A DNA stretch of 64,000 nt from Macrothele yani (taxonomy: Eukaryota > Arthropoda > Arachnida > Araneae > Macrothelidae): contig CM076997.1 in the NCBI GenBank assembly GCA_039090855.1, positions 169,476,709 to 169,540,708 on the forward strand, in the 5' to 3' direction. This document shows, one piece after another, positions 9,625-20,600 of this stretch. Positions within the stretch are counted from its first letter, which is position 1, and each line of letters starts with the position of its first letter. A program made the translations under genes and the position numbers. Under the pieces are notes generated by a model. The model was not told where the DNA came from. It saw only the letters and a program-made list of their open reading frames with translations, and did no database searches.

Positions 9625-11163
9625 ACCTCACTGCGAAGAAGTTCCCATTCCCAAGCCTCCGCCATATTTTGTCATCAATTCACACGATGTGTATCATCAA
9701 CCGTCAACTTCAGAGGTTCATGAAAGTGAGGATGACGAATATACATGTGATGGTGAAACATCTGCACCACACAGAATTATATCGGAGGAACTGAACGACC
9801 TTGTGCGAGATTTGGATCACTCTAAAACAAAAGCGGAGATATTGGCGTCAAGACTCCGATAATGGAATCTTCTGGAACGAAATGTGCTAGTGACTTCGTT
9901 TCGTATTCGTCATCAGGAATTCGAACCTTTTTTCAAAATTAAAAAAAAAAAGAGAGCCTTGTGTTCTGCTGGAATGTTGATGGCCTGCTGCAAGAACTCG
10001 GAATAGCACATGATCCAGAGGAATGACAGCTGTTTATAGACTCATCAAAATTGAGTCTGAAGTGGTTTTGCTGCATAACGGGAATCATCTTCCATCCATT
10101 CCTCTTGGACATGCGGTCCACATGGAAGAGACCTATGACAACATAAAGCAGCTGTTGGAGAGGATTCATTACAAATCGCATGACTGGCTTGTCTGTGCTG
10201 ACATGTAGGTAGTGTTTCTGTTGATGGGCCTTCAACAGGCATATAATAAGCATTGCTGCTTTCTTTGTCAGTGGGACAGCCGAGCACCAGATTCTCACTA
10301 TATACAGAGAGACTGGCCTCTGAGGGCGTGTTTGAAACCAGGAGAAATGAATGTGCAGAACCTACCACTGATAGACCCGCATAGAATCATCTTACTTCCT
10401 CTACGCATCAAACTCGGTCTTGTTAAAAACTTGGTTAAAGCCATGGACAAGAATCAACCAGCGTTGAAGTACCTGCATTAAAAATTTCCTCGACTCAGCG
10501 AAGCCAAAATTAAAGAGGGAGTTTTTGTGGGTCCTCAGATCAGACAGCTCTTCAGAGAACTGAATTTTGAGAAACTCCTTCAGCGTGGCAAAACACAAGT
10601 GTGGGATGCACTTTGTCAAATGTCAACAAACTTCCTGGCGGATATCAGGGCAAAAAATTACAAGGATCTGCTTGAGGGCTCTGTTTTATAAATTTGGCTG
10701 CAGAATGTCCTTAAAGATCCACTTTTTTTCATTGGAGGTTTAACGACCACCGTGAGCAACTCAATGGGCTATAGGCAGTCGCCCGTCCCTAATTTAGGGT
10801 CACTGGTTCCAGGGAAGGGAGAGAACCAGTGCCGTAAGACAAACACAACATCCATGCCTCACCGGGATTCGAACCCGGACCCCGTTCGGACGAATGATCA
10901 GAGGCCATCGCTTAGACCACTGCGCCACCGGGGCGGCAAAGATCCACTTTCTTGATCCCCATTTGGATTTTTTCCCGGATAACAGCAGTGGAAAGGTCAG
11001 TGATGAGCACGGTGAGCGTTTCTACAAGGATGTAGCTGTGATTGAGCAACGATACCAGGGAAAGTGGGCCACCTCGATGCTGGCGGACTACAGTTGGACG
11101 CTGTTCAGAGATGCCCCTCAGGTGGAATACAAGCGAAAGTTAAGTCGAATTCGAACGTCATAA
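9625..11163 (+). pseudogene. Decayed member of a repetitive arthropod protein family, split by a SINE
   Basis: With frame corrections, the plus strand gives EEVPIPKPP, SEELNDLVRDLDHSKTKAEI, LASRLR, VVLLHNGNHLPSIPLGHAV, CCFLCQWDSRAPDSHY, RIILLPLRIKLGLVKNLVKA, KEGVFVGPQIRQLF, GCRMSLKIHFLDPHLDFFPD and SDEHGERFYKDVAVIEQRYQ. From memory, this layout recurs as a multi-copy uncharacterised protein in arthropod (aphid, spider) and cnidarian genomes. It is probably transposon-derived, but I cannot name its superfamily. At least four stops or shifts are present, and a SINE at 10726-10937 interrupts it. The CxxC-W (FLCQW) segment could be a zinc-binding remnant. Confidence 0.7.
10726..10937 (-). mobile_element. 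SINE family 1 with 13-bp target-site duplication
   Basis: The best-preserved copy: A-box region GGCGCAGTGGTCTAAGCGAT and B-box GGTTCGAATCC on the minus strand, full body, tail end at TTTTC. It is flanked by AAAGATCCACTTT at 10713-10725 and 10938-10950. Removing the SINE and one repeat restores an uninterrupted frame (GCRMSLKIHF|LDPHLDFF) in the surrounding pseudogene, which confirms both borders. The interval 11164-12860 after the pseudogene is AT-rich with nothing I recognise. Confidence 0.97.
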
Positions 11164-12860
11164 ACCGGTTACTAATTGAAATGAATAAATTCATCTACAT
11201 ATATTCTCAAATTTAATAAATAAAATAAAATAATAAAAAAAATCAATAAAATTAATCAGTGCAGTCTCAAATTAATAAAACAAATAAATTCATTATATTT
11301 TATAATATTTATTTTAATGTATCTTAATACAATGAATTTAATATGTTTATGTATACACATATCTCTAATATGCAAGGAAATACATACCCATTACAAACAA
11401 ACCGTAGCCAGATCAGCTTTCTTATGGTCATATTCGTATTCAGCGCATCGAATTCATTTAGAATTTGCTGCTTTTATCTCGGAAGCATGAACTTCGTTCA
11501 AAATTTTTGTCCAGGTCATGGTCACATATTGCACGAAGATTGACAACAACAACAAAAAATAGCTACTGATTCACTTACGTAACTTCTAAAGAACTGATTA
11601 GCAGACCAACCGGCGACGTATTTTATGTACTATTTGCTCATGCAGGAGGGTTAGGATTTTGCGGCGTACGTAAACTATGCCGTTAGACATGCAAACGATG
11701 CAAATCTACCTAGCAGCGTAATTTTTAACTGGTTTTCTTACTTGCATTTTGGAAATATACTATTACTCGGCTTGATGTTCACCGGAATATTATTTTTTAA
11801 CTCTGAGCTCAGTAGAACACAGTATTTTAGAAAAACCCTATACAATGTTTCAGGTTTGAGTTTCAAACCTTGCTTCGTTTGAGCCTGATTAAAAGTACGG
11901 ACCGAAGAGTTGCTTTTAGTATTCTGTTAATACAGTAATGTTTAAATCATTTCTACGCTTCGGAATTTTCACAAATAACGAATGCTATTTATCAAACTTT
12001 TGTTTCGCTATTTCGCGTGAAGTATGATGCAAAATGATACTACAAATATTGGAATAACTCGGGATTTCTAAAATGTTATGATCCACTATGCTGATGATGA
12101 GACACATTTCAGAACCATTTCCATTTTTTTTAAAAATTCGGCAGCTTTTGATTTCTTTAAAAGCACGAGTTTTGTAACTTAACAGGTTGCAAGCAGCAAA
12201 AAGCTTATTAGCCATGTTGCGTATTTTTTGCTCCAGTACAAATGATTATCAATATCTGTGGCAACCTTATTAAAGATAGCTTCTTATGGCTGACCTCTGT
12301 TCCAGTGGACTTCAGGCGTGTGAAACAAAGAAAGAAATTCGTTTTTAAACAATGCAAGATAAGCAACTTAAAAAAACTGAGAACGGCACTCATGTATCTA
12401 TCACAATACCTATCATTTAATGTGATTATACGAAAGACACAATGAATACAAGAGATATGAATTTTGGAAAACGCCTCCCGTGAGCAAACAGCCGATAAAA
12501 GATATCACGAGTTTGACTACATGTCGACTGATTGGTAACAATTAGGCTTGCTGGAGTATCCCACTGGAATCTCTGTGAATGCAGGAAAAATGGCCTTCTT
12601 GAGGATTTATGGTTTATTCCTATTTTCATCTCAAGTATTGAATATTTATTGCCAAGATGACCAAATACGTGAGTAATTCTGCTTCTCCGTATGAGGTTTT
12701 CTTAATTCTTCATGTACAGTTAAAATTTAATGTAAATAGACTTTCTATATGACATTATGTATCACAGAATCTCTTGTTTTTATTCCAAAAACCAAACTTG
12801 CAGGTAGTTTATTAAAAAGTTACGAAATCAATATGCAGTTCCCTCTAAAAAAATTCACCA

Positions 12861-13182
12861 TGGGCCGCGGATGGCCTAGTGTTCAACGTTCGTAACTACT
12901 ACGGAGAGGTCTCAGGTTCGATCCCAGGCAGGTACGAACGCTCGAACCACTAAATATCCGCCGTGCATCGTATGGGCACATTAAACCGTCGAATCGTGGG
13001 TACTGGCCCCCTGGTAATAAATAAGGGCTTCTTCCTCCCTCTTTCTACCTCGCTTCCGTGTCACTTTCCTATAGGGCACTCTAGCCCAAACATCCTAACT
13101 CCTATTTCTAAGGGTTGTTTAAGATCTGGGATCACACACTCCCTTCCTAAAGTCCTCTACATATGATCTGATCTGATCTGAA
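12861..13182 (+). mobile_element. SINE family 2, tRNA-derived, with GATCT-repeat tail
   Basis: A tRNA-like head (GGCCTAGTGTTCAACG A-box-like, then GGTTCGATCCC B-box near 12915-12925) is followed by a ~230-base body unrelated to family 1. It ends in tandem GATCT/ATCTG pentamers (TGATCTGATCTGATCTG, about 13164-13180). A tRNA head, unrelated body and simple-repeat tail mark a SINE. The ORF at 12963-13166 is inside it and is not a gene. From 13183 to 14980 only AT-rich DNA without recognisable features is seen. Confidence 0.8.
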
Positions 13183-14984
13183 AGAATCTACCAGTAAGAT
13201 GTTTATGTTTACATTAAAACGTGAATTTATCTCTTAATTGATATCTTAAAGATAATCCTGAATTAATTAACGAGCAGTTGAGATTCAAAGTCTGAATGTC
13301 AATATTAAAATGCCTATCAGGAAAGAGAACGGTTATCCAAATAATAAATAAAATGTCAGAGTTAATTACATCAAATGCATAATATCATAATTCACAATGT
13401 GTATACAAATTTAAATGTATTCTCGAAATAAACTATCGTAGAACGCCATATTTTGATCTACAGATTTGTAACCTCGTTTCAATGTTGCTAGTCAATTGTT
13501 TTAATTCTTATAGCGTCGTTCAGCACCCAGCTGTGAACACCTGTTGAAACTAACTCATATCATTTTCACCTTCGTTAACTACCTTTTACTTAGAAGGTTT
13601 TCCCATCTTAATTATTCCAGCTTTGGATATTAGAATTATCTTACTCTTGGTCTTCTAATCTTCATACATATCCCTTATCCTTTACCTGAACCCGGTTCTA
13701 ATATCAGTCTCGCTTAGTCCTAATGGACAGACTACACTTTGCATTTCTTAATTCCATATGCATATATGCTCTCCTAATGTTTACATTTTAAACTTGATGT
13801 CATATTTGAGTTATTTAAAACTTTGGCATTTCCTTGAAGTGAAAAATAAATTAGAGCGAAATATTTTTGTATATACGATGTGTTTTTAATGAAATTGTAA
13901 CCCTCTTTTCTTTAGAACTTTTATGCGAGGTCACAGGAATCATCTAATGACGTTTCAAATACACAAATTGTTTTTTTCAAGATATACTTAATTTGCATTT
14001 ATATGAAAACCATGTATTTTGCGTGGATAAAATCAAATATTCAATAAATCTTTACTAGTTGATTCAATTCTTAACACAGAACTCTCAATTTTATTTCATT
14101 CAACTGTTAAATAAATATACCATTGGAAAAATTTTATTTAAATGCTTTCTAGTAAGAAAGTTATGTACTTTAATATCGTTTTTGAAATCGAATCATAGCT
14201 TTAAATGACGCAAACTGTTTATTACCGAAACTAATAGAAAACATTATGCAGGAAAATTATTTTGGTCATGTGTCTGTTAAAATGTGCTACATTTTCAAGG
14301 ATATGGTATCAGAAAGGAAAGGAAAAGAAAAAAAAATGTCATTTATGAAATATAAATATGCTTATGTATTATATCATTTTTGGTGTTAAAAGGATGGTTA
14401 TATATTTTTGCAACCTGGTGCTACTGAGGATATCCTCGATGATGAGGACGAAACGCGTCTGGCAACAAACACGGAGTGTGCATCTTTGTATGATGTTCAA
14501 ATGTACGGGAGACATCCACATACTTCAGATTAATCCAGAGAACAGCATTATCGCCAAAGGTTTACCCACACCTTCTATATGTCATAACTCAGTGTCAGGT
14601 AGACGTTTAATTTTATCTCTTCATAGATTTTAAATTTCAACAGTCATATTTTAGCTACTCCTTCGAGCACCAAACGAGGAGTTATTTGATGAGTTTGCAA
14701 CGACCATTTCATTTTCCATATAAGCATGAACTGTATTTTTAGTGCTACAGAATTGGACGATTGACAAAGGGGTGAGTGTTTCCCAATAGTTTAATTAGAA
14801 TTTTGAAGTACTGAATAATATTTATCATGACCGCTAACGAACAATATTAATAAGTAAATAGCCTAAAAATGCATTTAGTTAGTCATAGTGTTTAGGTTCG
14901 AAATGACTCTTCATCTTGTTGTAGTGACATTTAGCCGTCTCAACCATTTATTTTGTCTTCCTCCCATATCCTTTGGGATTGGTG

Positions 14985-15322
14985 TAGTGATGCATGCTTG
15001 GTGTAACCATGAAAGATAAGAAGAGGAACTTGTGGATACGGAAAAATAATGACAAGAATGGAAGACATAATAACCAGAATTAAATCATTGAAATGGCAAT
15101 GGGCTGGACATGTTGTCAGGAAACGGACCACCGATGCACAACTGAAATTTTAGATGGATTCTAAGGGACAGAAAAAGACCCGGAAGAAGACCCCATGGGA
15201 GATGGATGAAATTCGAAAGCATGCCGGAGTGACATTAAGGACACGGGCTCAAGACAGACAATGGTGGAAGAAACCTTCATCCAACAGTGGATCGATAACG
15301 GTTGACGATGATGATGATGATA
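14985..15322 (+). mobile_element. RTE-type LINE, 3' end only
   Basis: It is homologous to the end of the larger RTE copy at 46936-49040. Decayed versions of DKKRNL, NQ..SLKWQWAGHVVR, WI..DRKRPR and GDG..EIRKHAGVTLR occur in order, then the GATGATGATGAT tail at about 15308-15321. Only the last ~110 codons remain, with stops. Severe 5' truncation is normal for RTE insertions. Confidence 0.85.
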
Positions 15323-15834
15323 TGTTATTCAATGTATATATCATAATGTAATATCCATTTTATCATGTTTAAATATTGGTATGTCTGCCCACTATTGAGG
15401 ATTGACTGACCATAAATCACCCTATTGGAGAATTTATATTTTGTCAAATTACTCGCAGTATTTAGTTGGATGGTATACCTCGCAGATGTAAATTGTGTAG
15501 AAGTGTTCCGCGTTGTTAAACTACTTAAAACAAAGTTGTGAAACAGAAATACGACGTTAATCATTTCGTCACAGCTATAGTACGGACAACCATGCAATAC
15601 AGCATTGTGAATTCTGTGATTCCTGAGCTAAACTTATATTTTCACTATGCTTTTGCTCTTTTGTTTCCTTGTTTTGAGTTCAACCGCTCTTTTGAGCATC
15701 AAATTGTTGGAGGAGCTTTCATGCCTACATTCAGGTGGCTGCTTGCACTGAAAGAAGAGATCATGGTCAAAAGAAAGATCATGGCATCAGTGATGGGCAA
15801 TACTAGAAGTCCATCCTCTACTGGACACATGACC

Positions 15835-16131
15835 ACTGTCAAGTACACTGTTTACTCCCACGCATTTGTAAATTATTTTACTGTCATTTGTTCCCTGTCA
15901 AATACACTGTTTACTCCCACGCATTTGTAAATTATTTTACTGTCATTTGTTCCCTGTCAAATACACTGTTTACTCCCACGCATTTGTAAATTATTTTACT
16001 GTCATTTGTTCCCTGTCAAATACACTGTTTACTCCCACGCATTTGTAAATTATTTTACTGTCATTTGTTCCTTATCAAATACACTGTTTACTCCCACGCA
16101 TTTGTAAATTATTTTACTGTCATTTGTTCCC
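15835..16131. repeat. 59-bp tandem repeat, five near-identical units
   Basis: Each unit contains TACACTGTTTACTCCCACGC, ATTTGTAAATTATTTTACTG and TCATTTGTTCC. The five copies differ at only a few positions (for example CCCTGT versus CCTTAT in the last junction), so the array is young. It begins after an apparently unique flank at CCACTGTCAAG. The ORF 15538-15930 enters the array and is not considered a gene. Confidence 0.97.
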
Positions 16132-16235
16132 TTGCTGTAGCACCATTTAAAATTTTGCTGGGCTCTGTAGTTGCTCAGATGCCTACAACAGTGGCGTATA
16201 TTCTAGGCTAGCTAGGCTAGCTGCGAGGCCCAATG

Positions 16236-16290
16236 AATGCACAAATAAAAGTCAATTAAATATACACAAATAAAAGTCAATTATAAACGA
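16236..16290. repeat. Short tandem duplication
   Basis: CACAAATAAAAGTCAATTA occurs twice, separated by six bases, just upstream of the hAT relic. A doubled AGGCTAGCT motif lies at about 16204-16222. Confidence 0.85.
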
Positions 16291-16639
16291 TATTAAGATA
16301 TGTCGATGCTTTCGTTGCGAAAAAAACATGAGCAGATTCGCTTCTTCCGATTATGAGAATCAGCGTGGCGAGCAATGATCAACGTCATAACGCAAGTAAG
16401 TAGGTCTTCGAGAGTCTTCGCTGTTCTGATTCGAAGAACATCGATGCGATAGCCTGCTAGCGTTTCCATAAAAACATGAAGGAGCGTATCCAGGTGAATG
16501 GACCATTGCTTTGCGCAACAGTTCTCTCAGAAAAGAGAAGACTTCGGACTACCTGAGTCCCTCCATGCTTTCGTCTTTAACAGCGCATGTTTCGCGAGAG
16601 TGGTTTCAGTTTGTGTGAAGTGTCAATGAATTAAAATCA

Positions 16640-17060
16640 GTGATATTATATCTTAAATTCGTGGCTTTGTTGGATTCGAACTGTTTTGATAAATTTTGTG
16701 AAAGCTTCCCTGAACATCTACTATCAGAGCTTAAAGAATTCTATGCTTCAAATTTTGATACAGCTCGATTAAAAAATGAACTGAAGATGTTTTATTTTCT
16801 TGATGAATACAAATCAGTAAGAGACATTACTTGTTACATAAAGTTGAATAATTGGACATAGTGTTTATTGAGGTGTACAAATTAGCAGATCTAATATTAA
16901 AATTTCCATCAACAACTGCAACTGCCGAAAAAGTTTTTCCGTATTAAAAAGAAAAAGTTTTTCCGTAAAAAAAAAGTTTTTCCGTAAAAGAAAAAAGTTT
17001 TTCCGTAAAAGAAAAAAAGTTTTTCGGTATTATCGAGTCTTATGAAGCTGCATAATACAA
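16640..17060 (+). pseudogene. hAT-type (ZMYM1-like) transposase C-terminal relic
   Basis: The plus-strand frame reads LDSNCFDKFCESFPEHLLSE, FYASNFDTARLKNELKMFY and DITCYIKLNN. One frameshift later it reads VYKLADLILKFPSTTATAEKVF, corresponding to the hAT C-terminal dimerisation block (usually ...PATSASVERSFS...LK). The AEKVF codons open directly into a run of ~20-bp repeats (16925-17037), after which the remainder is lost. No upstream catalytic part is identified. Clearly non-functional. Confidence 0.75.
16925..17037. repeat. ~20-22-bp minisatellite seeded in the hAT relic
   Basis: Five units of AAAAGTTTTTCCGTA plus a variable A/G-rich spacer follow the AEKVFPY codons of the hAT relic. The first unit is the transposase coding sequence itself, so the array grew from coding DNA. 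Confidence 0.9.
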
Positions 17061-17062
17061 GC

Positions 17063-17262
17063 CTCCAGCAACCGTGAGCAACTCAATGGGCTATAAGCAG
17101 TCACCTGTCCCTAATTTAGGGCCACTGATTCCAGGGAAGGGAGTGAACCAGGGCCATAATACGAACACAACATCTCTGTCTCACCGGGATTCGAACCCGG
17201 ACCCCTTTCGGATGAACGATCAGAGGCCATCGCTTAGACCACTGCGCCACCGGGGCGGCGAG
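17063..17262 (-). mobile_element. SINE family 1, minus-strand member of a head-to-head pair
   Basis: Full tRNA-like head (CGGTGGCGCAGTGGTCTAAG on the minus strand), perfect B-box and body. The tail end near 17063 is short. The head end at ~17262 faces the head of the next SINE about 45 bases away. Confidence 0.93.
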
Positions 17263-17306
17263 AGCAATTTTTGAACGTAATTCAACGAAAGTGAAGAGAT
17301 GAAGGC

Positions 17307-17521
17307 CACCTCGCCGGCACAGTGGTCTAAGCGATGGCTTCTGATCATTCGTCCGAAAGGGGGCTGGGTTCGAATCCCGGTGAGGCATGGATGTTGTGTT
17401 TGTCTTACGGCACTGGCTCTCTCCCTTTCCTGGAACCAGTAACCCTAAATTAGGCACGGTCGACTGCTTATAGCCCATTGAATTGCTCACGGTGGTTGTT
17501 AAACCTCCAATAAAAGAAAAA
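17307..17521 (+). mobile_element. SINE family 1, plus-strand member of a head-to-head pair
   Basis: Plus-strand copy with GGCACAGTGGTCTAAGCGAT, B-box GGTTCGAATCC at about 17368-17378, the body, and tail AAACCTCCAATAAAAGAAAA. With the preceding copy it forms an inverted repeat with ~200-base arms and a ~45-base spacer. The interval 17522-18020 has no recognisable feature. Confidence 0.95.
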
Positions 17522-18025
17522 ATGAAACCATGAAGATGGAATCACAATAGCTTCATTTAAGGCAGCAGACTTTTAATAATAGGTTTACTTTCGCTGTTAG
17601 GTAGGAGACTGGTTTTTATTGATGGCGTTAAGCTATATCTCATAGTATTTCTGAATTTTTGAAGAACATGCAATTCTCACAACGACGTTGGACGAATCTC
17701 CAATTTAACAACCACCAAGTGTGTAAACATTATTCAATTATGATTGACTGGAGTGGCCATGAAAGTTGCTATTATACGAGACAGCCAAACATTATGTTTT
17801 TCTTGTCCGCGTCCTAGGTTTTGCGCTTAGAAAGCCCCATGACATCCAGGAAGTAGGACAAGAAGTATGTATTACAGAATTTATCACTGCTTGTTGACCG
17901 ATCTAATGGCTATTGCTACTGTCGTGAAATAGAACTTGTCAAATGAATTAATGAGGAACTAGTAGCTATTGGACTATTGTTAATACACAAAGAATCTGTT
18001 CGTGGAGGAATTTATGTTCTTTTTG

Positions 18026-18262
18026 TAGTTTTTATTTTCGTTTATTCCGGGTTTAAAAACCACTATGAGAAACTCTAAGGGCTACAAGAAGTCGCTTGAC
18101 CTTAATTTAGGGCCGCTGGTTCTAGAGAAGGAGAGTACCATTGCGATTAGACGCACTCACCACTCTGTTGCAATCCGGGATTCGAACTCAGTTCCAAAGC
18201 AGACGAACAGTTATAAATCAGAGCCTCAGACCACTCGGCCACTGGGAAGACAATCCCAGTTC
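18026..18262 (-). mobile_element. SINE family 1, old diverged copy
   Basis: It keeps the order tail / ATGAGAAACTC / AATTTAGGGCC / GGGATTCGAAC (B-box complement) / decayed tRNA head, with substitutions shared with the copy at 1481-1683 (for example CTAAGGG for CAATGGG). This points to an older subfamily. The interval 18263-19200 holds nothing I recognise. Confidence 0.8.
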
Positions 18263-19204
18263 TTTCTCAAATAAAATGGTAGCACAAAATGCATGTGGTG
18301 GAGTATAAACAATTAAGACTTACGAAAGTGTGCGTTATTTATAATAGTGTGCTGATGCACTGAAGATGTTAATGTACTGTGACGATATCATGGGTATAAT
18401 CATGTAAGTATACTGGTGAATTGCATTTTGAAAAAATAATATTACTATAATAAGATCAGAAATGACATTTCAGAAGAACTGATGATTTCTGAATTTGATA
18501 TTTCTTCTGAAGTTGGATGGTTTCCTGTTATACGACAGTAAAAATATCATCTAGTAGCATGCCCTCGGCGTTCGTTCAGATTTCATATAATTACATTGCT
18601 TGTAAACGCATTCCAGTAAAGTAGTGTAACGTATGTAAGTGGAAATCGAGAGGTGCGAGCTCCATATTTCCCACTGAAGCCCAATAAAGCTGTCATCTTT
18701 TCCTTTTGGGAAGTTCACCACATGGTTGAGCTTTTAAATGAATGCATTTCTTTGCCAAAAATAATGCCTTTTTTAATCTCTGTATTTATTTATTTCCTTG
18801 TTATTACGTTAACACCTGCAGGAGGGTTTAAAGCGTATTACAGTACTGACATGTACTTCTAAACACGCTGCGAGCGCCGAAATCATCAGATCATTTTTGA
18901 CCTGAAGCCCACCAATATGCACATTTTCACTTGGACAACACTCTGCGGTCCTTTAGCCTGTTTGTACTTATTGTCATTTCTATGTTGAATTTCTCGTCGT
19001 ATGGCAATGAATTATGACATAAACACAGTGCCATGGCCTTCTTATGGAACTCGTGTAGAAAGGTACTTTGCGAGAACTCACAATGGGCATTTCTGTTTTT
19101 AGGTATTAGAAGTGTATGTTACATGGATAGCTTCCTGAGACGTAATAAACTGTCTGGTCAGTAGTCTACGCTGCTGTCTCGATGCCTGTACGAGGTTTGG
19201 ACAG

Positions 19205-20040
19205 TGTGATGCGAACACCTGGAAAATAGGCGATGTATCTTTATTAATGAGGTGTTAGACCAAAATTTGCCTTTAATACAGCTTCCACCCTTGGAATAGA
19301 TTCATACAGCTTATGAATAGTCTCCAGTGCAATGTTGTACCATTCGTCGATCAGAACATCAGCCAATTGTTTCAGGGATATTGAAGGAGGAAATCTTCTT
19401 CTCACTCTGCTCTCCGAAACTGTCCACAGTGGTTCGATGAGGTTCAAGTCCGGTGATTGAGCTGGACAGGGTAGATGTTGAATTTCATCTTGGTGCTCCC
19501 CTCCCCTCTGAAACCAAAACAGAACTGTTCTGTCTGTGTGTATAGGCGCATGATCATATTGGAAAATGGGTTCATTGTTAGGAAACAACATTTGAATGCA
19601 CTTGTCACCTAGAATGTCCTAGTACTCGCTGGCAGTAACTCGACCATGAAGGGTAATGATTGGGCCATTGATAATGATGGGGCCATTGATAATGATGGAG
19701 CCATTGATAATGATGGGGCCATTGATAATGATGGAGCCATTGATAATGATGGGGCCATTGATAATGATGGGGCCATTGATAATGATGGAGCCAGCCGAGT
19801 ACTAAGATTTGGCCTCCCAAATCACCACATATCCACTCCCATATTTGACAGTTGGAACCAGACATTCAGAATTGTACGCTTCCTTGGCGGTTCTTCGTAT
19901 ATAAGCCCGACATACTTCTGGGAATAATGTAAATAAAGACTCACCATACGATATCACACGTTTCCAGTCATCGTTGTCCCGGTTATATGCTCATGACACC
20001 AACTTTTTTGTATTGTGCAGTAGTGCTGGTTTCTGTGATT
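19205..20040 (-). pseudogene. Tc1-like transposase with an internal minisatellite
   Basis: Minus-strand pieces in order: decayed DW..DDWK and ESLFTLFPE, then AYNSECLVPTVKYGSGYVVIW (frame corrected). The region normally reading GPI is replaced by repeated SIIINGPIIING peptides from the 18-bp array. Next comes NNEPIFQYDHAPIHTDRT (the second catalytic Asp lies in this QYD/H segment), PAQSPDLNLIEPLW (Glu), and the C-terminus ending LKANFGLTPH at 19244. The last 115 codons are open. The first catalytic Asp appears replaced (GES for DES), and frameshifts are present. Confidence 0.85.
19663..19788. repeat. 18-bp minisatellite, seven units, inside a transposase pseudogene
   Basis: Seven contiguous units of GGCCATTGATAATGATGG or its AGCC variant occupy exactly 126 bases, a period of six codons. 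Variants alternate G/A at the first base, suggesting higher-order duplication of a two-unit block. Both strands stay open through the array, giving repetitive peptides that are artefacts of the repeat. Confidence 0.97.
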
Positions 20041-20054
20041 AAAGCTTTAGCATT

Positions 20055-20088
20055 GAAATCTCGGGAACACTTTAGTTCCCGAGATTTC
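20055..20088. repeat. 14-bp perfect inverted repeat with 6-base loop
   Basis: GAAATCTCGGGAAC at 20055-20068 is exactly complementary to 20075-20088. The inner GGGAAC/GTTCCC is shared with the palindrome at 363-389. Confidence 0.9.
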
Positions 20089-20455
20089 ATAACAATACCT
20101 AAGTGCGTGGTCTATTCCATTCTTGTCACTTAAAGACGCCTTGAAAAAGAGGAATGCCTTTCCCTGTCGCTCTTGCACCATAATTCCCGTTTTTCCATCG
20201 GAAAGACTATTTGAATTTTCTAGATATCCCCACAGAACTGCGAATTTTGTTTTGGTAGTTTCTTTAACTTTTTTGCCATTGTTTTTTATTTTGTTGTTTT
20301 TTGACATCATAAAATGTAAAGTTTGCAGAAGTTTCTGGAAAAATTCAGGGAAATTGATTTCATGTTAGAAGAAAGTCATGGAAAGATGTACTTGAAGTTG
20401 TAGATTACAAAATAAAATTAGTTTAAAAATATATTATATCCGCTTTTACAACGAT

Positions 20456-20540
20456 ACAGACAGCATATCATATCGGTGTCGTTTTCCAAAAGTACGTACA
20501 GACAGGATATCATATCGGTGTCGTTTTCCAAAGTACGTTC
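20456..20540. repeat. Tandem duplication of ~42 bases
   Basis: Two consecutive copies contain ATATCATATCGGTGTCGTTT followed by TCCAAAAGTACGT (the second copy has one A fewer). No function is apparent. Confidence 0.9.
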
Positions 20541-20600
20541 TAAATGCATCTGGTTGTAACGTGTTTCCCTCTAACAAGTTAGGGTTCTTAAAAGAGTAAA

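Noticed and set aside
10752..10955. 67-codon plus-strand frame, with similar frames at 844, 8080 and 17074
   Set aside because: All are the same chance frame across SINE family 1 copies.
14358..14633. 91-codon plus-strand frame as a candidate upstream exon of the host gene
   Set aside because: No acceptor/donor pair giving a phase-1 exit and no signal-peptide pattern that fits; not supported.
15835..16131. Possible CRISPR array
   Set aside because: Units are contiguous 59-mers with no variable spacers, in a eukaryotic genome; it is a tandem satellite.
19605..19865. Minus-strand frame encoding repeated HHYQWP peptides
   Set aside because: Product of translating the 18-bp minisatellite out of the transposase frame; not a gene.
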